64,000 nucleotides of DNA, taken from Epiperipatus broadwayi. Lineage: Eukaryota > Onychophora > Udeonychophora > Euonychophora > Peripatidae. Below, piece after piece: positions 1 through 11,700 of this stretch. The notes beneath the pieces were generated by a model that searched no databases, was not told where the DNA came from, and was given only the letters and a program-made list of their open reading frames with translations. Position numbers and translations under genes: made by a program. Position 1 is the first letter of the stretch. Every line of letters starts with the position of its first letter. Location of the stretch: contig JAQFVV010006208.1 of the NCBI GenBank assembly GCA_028023455.1, positions 5,562,963-5,626,962 of the forward strand, written 5' to 3'.

Positions 1-1493
1 GTATATGCACAACATATTTATTAAAAAACTTTCTTTGCAAATACTTGTATTCTCTTAGTATTAATTTATTTCTATCAAAAGCATTCCGTCCAAATTTAAC
101 GCTATAATTAATTTCATTACGTTTCCGTCTATAATAATAATCTCATCAAAGTATTTGAAATTATTAAGTTTTTCTAATTTATTATTATCAGTCTTTATTT
201 TCTCGTTTCCCTCTTTTCTTCCAAGGCATAAGCTTGTGGTTAAGATCTGTAGAGGTCGCTACCTTCACATTTTTCAGACGCATATTCCTGAGGTTACAGC
301 CTTAGTAAATAATACCATAAAACTGTATTATAAAAAGTTTTGCAATATAGATTAACCCTGTAATACGTTCTTATTAATGTTAATCTTAGAAGATTAATAT
401 TAAATATAATCTAGTCATTGACATAGCATTTTGATTTTTAATGTTCTTTGAAGATCAACTATTTTAATCCTACTCAAGAGCTATTGACTAGAAATTTGAA
501 TAATCATCGAACATCAAATCTTCTGATGCTTTAAATTTCCATCAGGAAGTCAGCTTTTGGCTCTTTTTTTAATCAGTGTAGACTCGAATCTGGAAGTAAT
601 AGTATTTATTTATGCATCCAGAAGCCATCTTTTACTTCTTTGTACTTACTATTGAAAGTAATAATAAGAAATATAAAAAATACTAAAGTTTCAAGATTAA
701 GCTAACTTGTTGTGCATGACTATTTAGACCTGGTAACCAGTCAGTTTTTATATATTTTAAAGGATTCAGTTTTATAACATTTCCTGTGAGAAAATAGAAG
801 ATGCCTACAGTTATTATAGAACTGAAGTTTCTAAAACATATAAAAACTGATCTGGTGCCAGATTTATATAGCTATGCAAATAGAGGATTTGAACTTAGGA
901 TTTTCAGTCTATGTTCATACCTCCACTCAATCTCAGACAACCAAAGCCTGACCGTTGAAGTTTAAGGATTCACATGTGTGTGATCACGTGTATTGGCTGT
1001 TTGAGATCAAATGAAGGATGAGTTCAAATGCCTCCATTTACTTTAGTAAGCATTCAGTATACTGAACGAATAAGTTAATGGCTATGCAAATATATTATTC
1101 TTGGTTTAAATTTTAATGTTTTATAAAGTTCAGATTGTTAGCTTGTATCTAGATACATTAGTTCCAGCTTTAAATCATTATCTTCATTGATAAAGGCAAA
1201 ATCCAAAAAGTGGTAAATCTGCAGTATGGAGATTTATGGCACTATATTATCTAATACGCATTAATTATTAATTATTTTTGAATGATATTAGTAAAGATTT
1301 TGTGTAAAACTGATAGTTTGCTATCATCCTTAAATATCAAAATTATTTCATTTTTCCAATCAGTTGACTTCTTTGTCAATAGAGATTATTAGATGAATGG
1401 ATATGTAAATATTCAAACATTACAAAATGTCTTAGCATTTTATTATAATACAAGGTAATTGAAAAAATGGCTCTTCCTCAAATATAATCAAAG
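1..1493. other. AT-rich non-coding start of window, probably intronic
   Basis: No exon with matching splice phase was found. The stretch at 253-309 is a degenerate inverted copy of 13811-13867 (shared pieces include CAGACGCATATTCCTGAGG against its reverse complement), so it belongs to a dispersed repeat. At 885-1025 there is a decayed copy of foldback family A, recognised by AGTCTATGTTCA and the GTGTGATCACGTGTATTGG motif. The short open frame at 155-355 is in the repeat and is not supported as a gene. Confidence 0.5.
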
Positions 1494-1501
1494 ATCTAGA
1501 G

Positions 1502-3098
1502 CAGTGGTCTTCAACCACCGGACCGGCGCCGGGCTGCAGAAGTTTTCTGCCGGTCCGCACTAGACCGGCAAGAAAGTTTGTAGTAACAAAATAATAAGAT
1601 TTTAAACTTTTAATTAATATAAACAATTTTTATTTATTTTTTCATCGCATTTTTACCCGATTAAAAAAAAAGAAACAGAAATAAAAACAAAATTTAATCA
1701 ATCATACATAAATTAATTTGTTTTCCTATTTATCACAGATGTTTATGGTGGGGGGGGGGTAAAAAGTTTTTAATTATACAAACTCCGGTTGTCTTTTGAT
1801 AGTCAATCACGGCCGCTTGTCAGCGTTGTTAAAACAATAGAATGTAACGTGACTTTTTTTGATCTTTAAATTTTTTCTACTCTCTCTTTTAATATTTCAT
1901 TTTTAGTCTTTTTTTTTTGGCTATATAGCAATTTTTTTTTTTGACTTTAACTTTTATTTTTGAAGTCAATTTTTATTACCTTTTTTTAAAAATAAAAACC
2001 AAAAAGTAAGTTCTGTCTCTAACTTTTACAAAGTATTTCTCAATACACCCCCACCACCCCTAAATAAAGTAAGATCAAAACTTTTGACTTTTTCAAGTTT
2101 CAGTTTTTTTTTTTGTTTAAAAATACACCCACTTTTTTTTTTTTTTTAACCTGTAAGGTGATATCTTTTTTGCCTTCATTTGTATACCGCTGATATAGTA
2201 AAACTTTCATTTTTAAAACCAATTTTTATTACCTTTTTTTAAAAATAAAAACAAACCAAAAATAACTTTTGACTCTATCTTTTGTCTCAGTGAAGACAAA
2301 GTATTTCTCAATCCACCCCCCACCCCCCAAAAAAAAATAAAAACTTTTATTTTTGAAATCAATTTTTATCACCTTTTTAAAAAAGATAAACAACCAAAAA
2401 ATTTCTGTCTCTAACTTTTACAAAGTATTTCTTAATCCACCCCCACCCCCTCCAAATTAAAATAAGATCAAAACTTTTGACTTTTTCAAGTTTCGTTTTT
2501 TTTTTTTTTTTGTTTAAAAATACACCCACTTTTTTTTGGCCTATAAGGCGATATTTTGGGGGGCTTTATTTGTATACCGCTAAAATACTAAAACTTTTAT
2601 TTTTAAAACCAATTTTTGTTACCTTTTTTTAAAAATAAAAACAAACAAAAAATAACTTTGGTCTCTATCTTTTGTCTCAGTGATGACAAAGTATTTTTCA
2701 ACCCACTCCCTCTCCCCGCCAAAAAAAAAATTAAAATGAGATCAGAACTTTTGACTTTTTCAACATTCAGGTGAATAACATTTTATTCTTGCATGTTTTA
2801 ACAATGAAATAATAAATGTAGAAATGCAAGCACATTAATGAGAATGATTGTTATTGTACTGTTTTCGGTAGCAGTATGACTGCGCAACTCGAGAAAGAGG
2901 GTTCAGCATGTGAAGGTAAGCAACACCATTACAATACACAATAACTAGTACGCTTTTTGGTCAGTTATAACAATTATGCTTATCTAAGGCTAAGCAGGTT
3001 ACATCTTTAAGAAAATTTATCCGTAAACTTCTGCTGGTCGGCAAAATCTTATCCTTATTTTTGCCGGCCCGCAGGCGTGAAAAGGTTGAAGACCACTG
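1502..3098. mobile_element. Non-autonomous hAT-type DNA transposon with 8-bp target duplication
   Basis: The ends are inverted: CAGTGGTCTTCAACC at 1502 and GGTTGAAGACCACTG ending at 3098, extended by GC-rich subterminal CCGGACCGGCGCCGGGC-like sequence on both sides (GCCGGCCCGCAGG at the right). The identical octamer ATCTAGAG flanks both sides (1494-1501 and 3099-3106), the signature of hAT transposition. The 1.6-kb interior has no transposase frame and consists mainly of T- and A-rich tandem repeats. It is therefore a non-autonomous derivative and, given the perfect duplication, not very old. Confidence 0.93.
1949..2760. repeat. Alternating A-B-A-B tandem repeat inside the hAT element
   Basis: A block starting AACTTTTATTTTTGAAGTC at about 1949 recurs at about 2341, and a second type starting AACTTTCATTTTTAAAACC at about 2203 recurs at about 2589. 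This gives two rounds of a roughly 390-bp unit made of two related half units. Each half carries TTACCTTTTTTTAAAAATAA, ACAAAGTATTTCTCAAT and a C-rich CACCCCC tract. Confidence 0.75.
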
Positions 3099-4077
3099 AT
3101 CTAGAGTATTGTGAAACAATATTTTGAATTCAACTGTAAATTATGTAGACATATTTTCCACAAAATCTGGAAAAGAAGTGTTTTAAACTTAAATGCAATG
3201 ATATAAGCATTGTTTAAAGCATTAAAATTTTTCATAAATTTAATTGTTTGAAAACAGAAATCGTTGTGTAAAGAATCACGATATGCAGAAAACTAATCGG
3301 AATTTCATATATATAAATGGTAGATGTGGAAAGGAGATAAGTGAAATTGCTACTATTAATAGGTTACTTTGGAACAAATTAAACATTCAGCGTCAAAATA
3401 AAACCATTTATGACCGGATTTCATACTCTGTATTATGTATTAATGTAAATCACATGTGTTCAATATTGCCGTCGTTAATAGTTTTGGTATGCAGAAAGAA
3501 TAATAAATAAAAGTAATACAAAAACATACATAGAGAATGCTTTGAAATAATCAAAAAAATTGTCAGATGAGAAATAAAGTGCAGATATGAGCACTAAATA
3601 GAAAAAAGTATAAATATCCTTTTTTTTTTATAGTAAAAAAAAGTAATAAGCTATTAAATGATCAAACTCTCCAAAATGTTAAATATTTTTATTCCAAATT
3701 TGCGAAGACATTTGAATGTCTGTATAATTAAATGATTTTTACTTTTCTTCTACATGATATAGAGTCAGATGGTTGCATTTCTGGGACATTTACCAGTATC
3801 ATAGATCTCAGAGATAAATGGTATATGCTGCTCCATTTATATTGTTATTAATATCATTTACTTTCTTTATTTTACAATGCTTCATATAATTACAACCCAC
3901 TGTTGATTTTGATTGCCCTAGCAGCCTTTTTCAGAACTTTCACTTATAATAATTACAATCCACTACGATGGTTTGGATTGCCCCAGCAGTCTTCTTCAGA
4001 ACTTCCACTTATAATAATTACAACCCATTGTGGTGGTTTCGATTTCCCCAGCAATCTTCTTCAAAGCTTTTACTTAT

Positions 4078-4659
4078 TGTTATAGTCCTCCTTTCTCTCA
4101 GAAGTAGACTATTCCAGATGCCTCCTTATCTGATCGGATTAAGCATTGTTCGCCACAGGCCAATAGGCTGATGTATAGATAACAACATAGCCAATGATTA
4201 TTACAGGCCAATAAGCAACGATGCTTGCTGAATCCAAAGGTTTTCAATAAGGTCAGGGAACTGGGTATAAATAGTCAACCTTTTGTGAGGATCAAGGAAG
4301 AGCGTGTCTAACCTGAACAGACTCTTTGCGTTCTCCCAGGGAAACTCTGCTAACCTAATCAGCAGCAAGTATTCCCATTGATAGCACTACGCTATTTAGA
4401 TCTACACAGCTAGGCAAGTCCCACAGAGACCGGATACTGCTAAGATCACTCTTGGCTCGAGGCAAGCTGTCTTGTACAGCTGGAAGAGTCATAGACCCTA
4501 CCCGTGAGGCAAGCCATCAGGTGTGGCTGGAAGCGGCAGGCAGAACACAGAGTTACGTTAAACTCCAAGATTCAACTTGTAATTTGTATATATTGTATTG
4601 TATATATTTGTACATAATAAATATATTAATTATAATACTTGTTTCAGTATTATTTTACA
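4078..4659 (+). mobile_element. Solo-type LTR of a retrotransposon, TATA box near 4265
   Basis: The segment begins TGTTATAG and ends TTTTACA, the TG...CA pattern, and is flanked by TTAT on both sides (4074-4077, 4660-4663). Inside are a promoter-like GGGTATAAATAG near 4263 and AATAAATATATT near the 3' end. Its first 65 bases resemble the foldback copies at 9146-9300 (AGAAGTAGACTA, CTTATCTGATCGGATT). Just after it, at 4675-4692, TGGCACAGTCGACAGAAT resembles a tRNA-Ser type primer-binding site of gypsy elements, so a little internal sequence may remain and the 4-bp repeat could be chance. No gag/pol is present. Confidence 0.7.
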
Positions 4660-4674
4660 TTATTTACTGTTGGT

Positions 4675-4692
4675 TGGCACAGTCGACAGAAT
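4675..4692 (+). other. Primer-binding-site-like sequence after the LTR
   Basis: TGGCACAGTCGACAGAAT is close to the TGGCGCAGTCGGCAGGAT complement of a tRNA-Ser 3' end used by 297/17.6/tom-like Ty3/gypsy elements. It lies 15 bp after the proposed LTR end, somewhat further than usual. Confidence 0.4.
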
Positions 4693-5615
4693 TTTTAAAA
4701 CTTAACTGCTAACTATTCAAACTTTTAAAAACTGTCATAGCGGGTTGTAATTATATGAAGCATTGTAAAAGTAATAAAGAAAGTAAATGATAATATATGG
4801 ATTTGGCAATGCAATAAGAAAGATAAAGTCCATTTATACTGATAGGTGATAATGTATGCAGACGTTTAAACGTTTTTGAAAATTTGGAATTATAAACATA
4901 AATGAAGGAATAATCAATATTAAATGTTTTTGTTATAAATTTCTTCAGATTAAAGTCTATCATAATTAATAATATATTATTAATACAAATGTAAAGGAAT
5001 TTGTTTTCTAAAAATATTGTTCCCAGGAACGTATAGATAGGGTATAGGAAGTTTTCGATTTGCATAAATTCAGATTTATGTAAATACTTTCTGGGATATT
5101 TATATAAAAATTAAAAGAAAAATTAATGGGGGACTCAATTATTATTTGTTCTCTACTCTATGAATATATCTTATGATATATTGTAATGTTTGTTTTTTAT
5201 ATATGAGACTCACAAAAACAAAGATTTTTTTAAAGTCAATATACATGATAGATTACAAATTTATATTATTACTAACTACAAATAATTTTGTGAAAAGGCG
5301 GTAAAAGTTACTAGAATGAAATACTTTATGATTTTAACATTTATGTTGAAGACATTTATTTTAAGAATTTAACATGTATATAGTATTCAGTTTTATAATA
5401 ATATCTTTATTACCTTATTTTAAATTAATTTATATGTCAAAGAAAATTTATTTTTAAATCATATATTTTTAAAAAAAATTACATATCTTCAAAAAATAAC
5501 AGTCAACACAATAATAAATATCAAACGACTTTCAATATTTTTTTATTAAACAAACATTTTATCTTAAGTTTTTAACATAAGAATAATTTATTTACTATTT
5601 ATTTTTTTTATTTAG

Positions 5616-5732
5616 GAAGTTTACAAAAGAAAAGAGAGACAATTGATGCTAAACCACCCAAGTTTGAAACCTTTTTGGAAGATTTATATGTAACACCTGG
5701 TGATACAATTACTTTACGTGTTAGCATTACAG
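5616..5732 (+). CDS. Exon a: N-terminal half of first visible Ig domain
   Basis: Acceptor TTTATTTAG lies just before and donor GTAAAA follows. The exon enters with two bases of a split codon and leaves in phase 1. It encodes a charged lead (KKRETIDAKPP) and then an I-set A/B-strand pattern: PKFETFLEDLYVTPGD followed by ITLRVSITG. The B-strand position that normally holds Cys (LxCxxxG) is Val. The lead-in suggests a linker from an upstream domain outside the window. There is no in-frame ATG and no signal peptide, which fits an internal exon. Confidence 0.82.
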
Positions 5733-8700
5733 GTAAAAAAAAATTTCATAATGTTTATTTTAGGTAGACATACCGATTAATAAATTTTTAATTTTATTAT
5801 TGTTGTTATTTTAGGTGACCCAACTCCTGAAGTCATATGGTTGAGAAATGGTCGTATTATTCACGACACCCCTCATTTCAGATACAGTGTAAATGGGAAT
5901 GCGTATTCTCTTAGCATATCTGATATTTATTCTGGAGATTTAGGTCTTTATACCTGTCGTGCTTGGAATGTAGGTGGTGCTGCTCACTCATCTGCTAGCA
6001 TAAATTTTGAATATGAAGGTTGGTTCTTTTTTTTAATTATCTATTTATTTATTGCCAACAGAAAAAATTAACTAAATTTAAAAAACAGACAATACGATAA
6101 TAATTGCATCTTTAACAAGACAAAACTACAATGAAACAAAATCATATGTTTATGATTACATCCTTCTATATAATGTTAAAAGCGTGTAGAAACTAGTCCC
6201 AATCTTGAATCAGAATGATATATTAAAAATAACACTACAGAAATATTATTCATTATCTATCTATCTATTTACAAATAAAGAAACAGACCAAGAAACTGAG
6301 TAATTCTAACTTTTATAGCACTTCTAACTGAGCTAGACAAAATGTTAATTCTGATTTTGATCATCTTTGTTTTATATAAATATATTGGATCATAAATAAA
6401 TAAAAAGAGGTTGCCTTGACAACAGCTTGAGATTGTTGAATGTTATTGATATTGGGATTGTCTAACCATTGACTGATTACTTATAAACCCATTTAGCTTT
6501 GAGCATTGTTACACTTATTATTTAAGTAATTAATACCTTGGGTGCAATTTGAAAATTGTAATTGCAGTTTGTGATGTTATATTTGACTATTTATTAGTCT
6601 GCATTCAGAACAAGTTATATTTACCTGCTTAAGGAGGTTTGTTTAAACTTCTTTGTATCAGTAATTTCAATCTCTGTTTTCAAATTGCAATCTTTAGTGT
6701 CTATATAAATATATTGGACCATAAATAAAAACAGGATTGCACCTTTATTGTTAAAAGGAGGTTGCCTTGACAACAGTTTGAAATTGTTATTGATAATGTC
6801 AAGTTGCTATCTTTAGGGTCTATATAAATATATTGAACCATAAACAAAGATGGGATTCCACCTTTATTGTTTAAAGGAGATTGCCTTGACAACAGTTTGA
6901 ATTTGTTATTGATATTGAGATTGTCTAAGTGTTGACTGGTTTTTAATAATTAATTATCATATCTATGTTTCAACAACTTTTTTTCAACAATGATTCAATT
7001 TTAAATAAGCTTTTTAAAGCTTAGCTTATTTATATTTGCGATAGTTAATATAATTCCTAAAACTAATTGTGTATCATTTTTATTTTAATATTATAGCAGT
7101 TATTTCCTTTGTTAGTTTTCTATTTATTTTTTTATTTACACTTCTCTTCAATGCAAACTCTGATTCGCTCATTGCTCCGTTTTTATTTTCTCAAACCCAT
7201 CTGCATATTTTTATCCTTTTTTCCTTAACATTGATTATACTTTATTTCTGAAAATGCATACTTTTTCAAAAGCGTTAGAATAGTATTTTTGATTTACGTG
7301 CTTTTTTTTTTAATATAATATTTTCTGTATAATTGATTTTTTCCAGTATTGATTAATTATCTCATATATTTTTAATGACCTGTTTCAGAGAAATTTATCC
7401 ATACTTTTTTTTTTGAGTCCTAAAACTATCATTTTAACATGACTTTTTGCTTCTAATTCTCATTTCTATGTCCTTTAAATGTTAGTTTTATTTTATTTTA
7501 TCCTACTTTTCATTTCACTTTATCATATAAATGACCGGTCCCCAACCTTTTTGCACTTAAGAGCACATTCTATAATACCGGCCAGGTGGCAGGCACCATT
7601 TATTTTTTCAATGTAAATTTATAGTTGGATATTGTTAATGATAGATCCTTTTACGCTGTAAAAGTATAGTATGACATACCAATGTGATTACAATATAATA
7701 CAATAATTTATAAGAAATCTTAAAAATTAAATTTATTTGTATCAGATAAATAATTTTTTATCGTGTTCGGATAGCGGCGGGCACACATAAAAATGGTCTG
7801 TGGGCACCACGGTGCCTGCAGGCATAGGGTTGGGGACCCCTGAATTATAAACTATAAGAAGTTTTTACTTTCATAAGCTTTAATTATATGTTTACTATAA
7901 CTTGAAGCTATGATCCACTTCCATACGTTACTAAATAATCGTGAATGCATTTGGTGTGATCTATTAATCGCTTTCCAAAAAAGTATTGTTTTTTTTTTTA
8001 ATTGAATTGTTAATCTTAGCTAAAATAATATAAACTGATTTTAAGTTGGACATTGCTTTATTTTCTCAGCAATATAAAACAGCCTTGAAATATTTTCCAC
8101 TGAAGAGCAAGCCAGTATAGTAGTGAAAAGTAGTCGACATTTTTTATTAAATATTCTTGATTAGTTCTATTTTGATTGTCTTACTAAATATTTTAGTAGC
8201 AACTGCGTAATTAGTTATAGCATATATAGTGACTTTAATTGCTTTAACTTAAGTGCAGATCTTTCACTTATTTTACTTCCAGCATGCTTAGAATTTTTCT
8301 TCAGGTAATGGTCAAGCTAGTCTGCCATCCATTATTGATTAGTAAATGGATATTAAGTCAATGATTGCCAGTGCATTGATGGTGAAACATAAAATAATAT
8401 GAAAGTTATATGATGTAGTCTTCACTTTCTGTTGGGCAAATGTGTATTGTAATCCTATAAGTGCTGATTTCGTACTTCCATTTACCTTTATATATATTGT
8501 ATCTATAAGTGGAATAATTCCACAAATTATCATGGTTTTAATTCCACTGAATGTTGAGTTTTTACGTCTTAGTATCTGCTAATTCTTATCGTTTTTAAAT
8601 AAGGCTGTTGCTGAACGTATAACATGTTTGTGTAACTACGATTATTAATGAGTAAAACTATACAAGTCTACTCTACGTAGTCATTATTAGCACTTACATA

Positions 8701-11700
8701 TAAAAAGAATTCACATACATAAAGCATTCTACTAATAATTATTATTTCTTATTCTAAAACAATATCAATAACAAACTGAAATTCAGTTGAACAGTGTTTT
8801 AATACTTTTGTGTGTCTGTTTTAGATATTGGTGTGGCCAGTGGTATTCCTGCAGAAATTATAAAGAAGCCCGATTCAATTGCAGTTGAAGAGCTAGATAA
8901 TATCCATTTAACAGCTAGAGCAAAAGGTCATCCTAAACCTGAAGGTAAAACATTATTTTCAAATAAAAAGGATTTTTAAATTGTATTTTGAAATTTCTTT
9001 AATAAAAAACAATAAACATTATTACTAATATTTACTATATATATATATTATAATGGTAAATATGAAGTGAGATAATGACCTGGTTTGGCAGTATCTGACA
9101 ATGACGGTGACTGGGAAGTGTGTGTGTATATATATATAGACAGGGAGTGTCATATCTTACTTTGCCTTTAGAAGTAGACTAGTCCACTTATAAGGGCACG
9201 GTGAGATATGTACACATTGGTTAGTGACAATGAGTGCTCAATCCGATCAGATAAGGACTGGATCTGGACTAGTCCACTTCTAAGAGCAAGGTGAGACATG
9301 ACAGGGGGGTAAGAAGATACAGGAACTAATGATATGGAGGCAAAGGATACTTTTTATTATAATCATACTAGATTTAAATTTTATTTTATTTTAATATATT
9401 ATTCAGCGTCTGAGTTCGAATTTATCTCAAAATAGTAATTATTAAAATTATAGACCTACACATAAAATATATAATTATTACAAGTTAAATAAACATTTTA
9501 TAATAGGATATCAAATCTTCTGTGTATTTTCTCGAAGTGTGTTTGTGTTCCCTGTATGCTATCATGAATAAGAAACAGTTGGGGGTATAGGCTAAATTAG
9601 ATACTCTGTAACAACTATATCATCTCTTCCACTTATCATTCACAATGGAGCAATGTTTCAGGATTATAATCTATGTCACTGGGCAAATTAATCCAATTTC
9701 TTATCATTTATGTAACAAATAACTTTTATTATCTTAACAGAAAAAAAGTACGAAGTCAGATTTAATAAATTGAACAAATACATTTAGCACAGATCAGAAC
9801 AAAAAGATTAGATATAATAAATCATAATAAATTGACAAAGCTCTCCGAATTTTATAATTTGTGACACACGATTAGTCGCAACTGGATTAATACCAAATCG
9901 GTACTTCATTCTCAAAAACCTAAAAAATAATAATGGCAAAAGAACAAGCATGTTTATGTGTGTGAAGTAAAATGTGATGTATAAAAATAGTGTAGATATG
10001 TAGTGTAACATTTATTTATATATGTTACAAATATATTGGCATTTGGTAAAAGCTAAAAAAGTAAATTTCGATTTTTTTTGATTAGTATAATTTTTGTTAA
10101 GAGCGTACAATGAAAGTTAAATTATTCTTCGATATTTTTTTAATTAGTAATAACGTAATTGGAGAGAACAAAAAAGAATTCCAAAAGCAAGTAAAAAGAT
10201 AAGCTAAAAGAAAAATATTTCTAGCTAATTAAACATGGCCGAAAACTTGATAAGAAAATAGAGACTTTAGTACATAAAATTTTAAAAAACTGTATAAGAT
10301 TAGAAAGGCATGGTACGAGCATGCGCAGAAGCCCTAAAACTGGATATAAAAAGGAGGGATCCGGTTGAAGGAGGGTCTTGTTCGTTTTATTTCGCTAGTT
10401 GGTCTTGGATAACATTTAATATGTCCAAGATCACTCGTCACCGAAGGAATTCGGCAATGTCGCAGTGAACCGGAGCTCCTGAAAACATCAGACCTAATGA
10501 TGTACCCCAGGAAAAGCCTTCGTGACCAACTGGGAAATGGACCACAAGAACAAGCAAGAACCGAACGGCCGAGCTCATTATTACAGAAAACTATGCATAG
10601 TTCGCTACAACATTCGTGAATTCACAAAGCTTACCGGTAAGTTAAGAATAATAACCTTGATTGTGACCAAGTTAAATAGTTAAAAAAAAAACTACTCGTG
10701 AAAATATAGCTATAAAAGGAATCCCGATAGTGACTTTATATTTCTATATGAGAGACTCTTAATTAACCAAGAACTTTTTGCTTATTTTAAATGATATTGA
10801 TATTTTCTATATATTTTCCACCTAAATTAAATGTGTTCTCTCCAAAGTATTAAACAATATTTAACCTAGAAATGTTTTATTTTGTTAGAATAAAAGAGAT
10901 TATACTTTTATCAACTTTTTTTTTTATTGTGCGTTATTAATAGAAATTATTATTTTTGTTATTAGATTTATTTTAGTGAAATAGGATTTAAGTGTAAGTT
11001 ACCTTTGCCAATATGTTTCAATACGCCAGGCTAACAATCGTAAAAAAATATTAATTCTCATTACGGTAGAATTACCGTGCAAAATAAAAATATTATAAAA
11101 GGATCTTTTTATTTTTCTTTGTTTTACAATTTGCGAGAGGTGCTGGCGGCATATTTCAGCGGATTCTTAGGAATCCTGGCGCCCATAGGAAATAAAATTA
11201 AAAGTTGATTTATGTCTATGGTACAAATTCGTAATCAATTAATAGGCCGTAGTCGATCAGGAAAAATAGCTGTGTTAAGAATAGAAATACAACTTTCTTT
11301 TTTTTTCTTGATACAGTTTGATCAACTCACGCTCAAATATATATTTGGGGCGTATAGTGGTCTAGTAAAACGGAAAACGATACAGTAGTGAGTAAAATTT
11401 AACACAATCAGATTGTATTGTATAAAGCCTGACATTTAACTAAGTTTGGGCAAACCTATAACTTATCCTTACTTTCATTAATACAAAAATCAACAGGTAT
11501 GTTTGAGAAGTGCCAATAGGATTAAGTACTCATCGATTTTTAAAGTATATAAATATTTTCCATATGCCTAAAAAAATAAACACATATAACTGTTAAATAA
11601 CGAAATGTGTGGTTTATATATATAATAAAATCAGATATTCTACGGTAATATCCCACACAAACTCAAATATATATTATTATTCTATTTATTTATTTCTAAA

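Larger units (their letters stand above)
3855..4795. mobile_element. Foldback element (family M) split by an LTR insertion
   Basis: The left arm (ATCATTTACTTTCTTTATTT, then ACAATGCTTCATATAATTAC) is matched in inverse by the right arm (GTTGTAATTATATGAAGC, then ACTTTCTTTATTAC complement and AAATGATA) ending near 4795. The left side contains about three copies of a roughly 65-bp unit with ACAACCCA and GATTGCCCCAGCAGTCTTCT. Related units occur at 13061-13133 and 21682-21820. Frames at 3903-4171 are read from these tandem units and are not genes. Confidence 0.75.
6019..8824 (+). other. Intron with tandem repeats and an hAT-like element
   Basis: A 2.8-kb intron between Ig exons. It contains ATCT microsatellite DNA near 6253, roughly 120-bp tandem repeats (6373-6945), an hAT-like miniature element (7533-7842) and a trace of foldback family C near 6180-6250 (AACACTACAGAAATATTA). 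No other coding signal was found. Confidence 0.6.

Noticed and set aside
4452-4712. 86-residue open frame
   Set aside because: It lies within the LTR and runs into its AT-rich 3' end; no protein similarity is recognisable.
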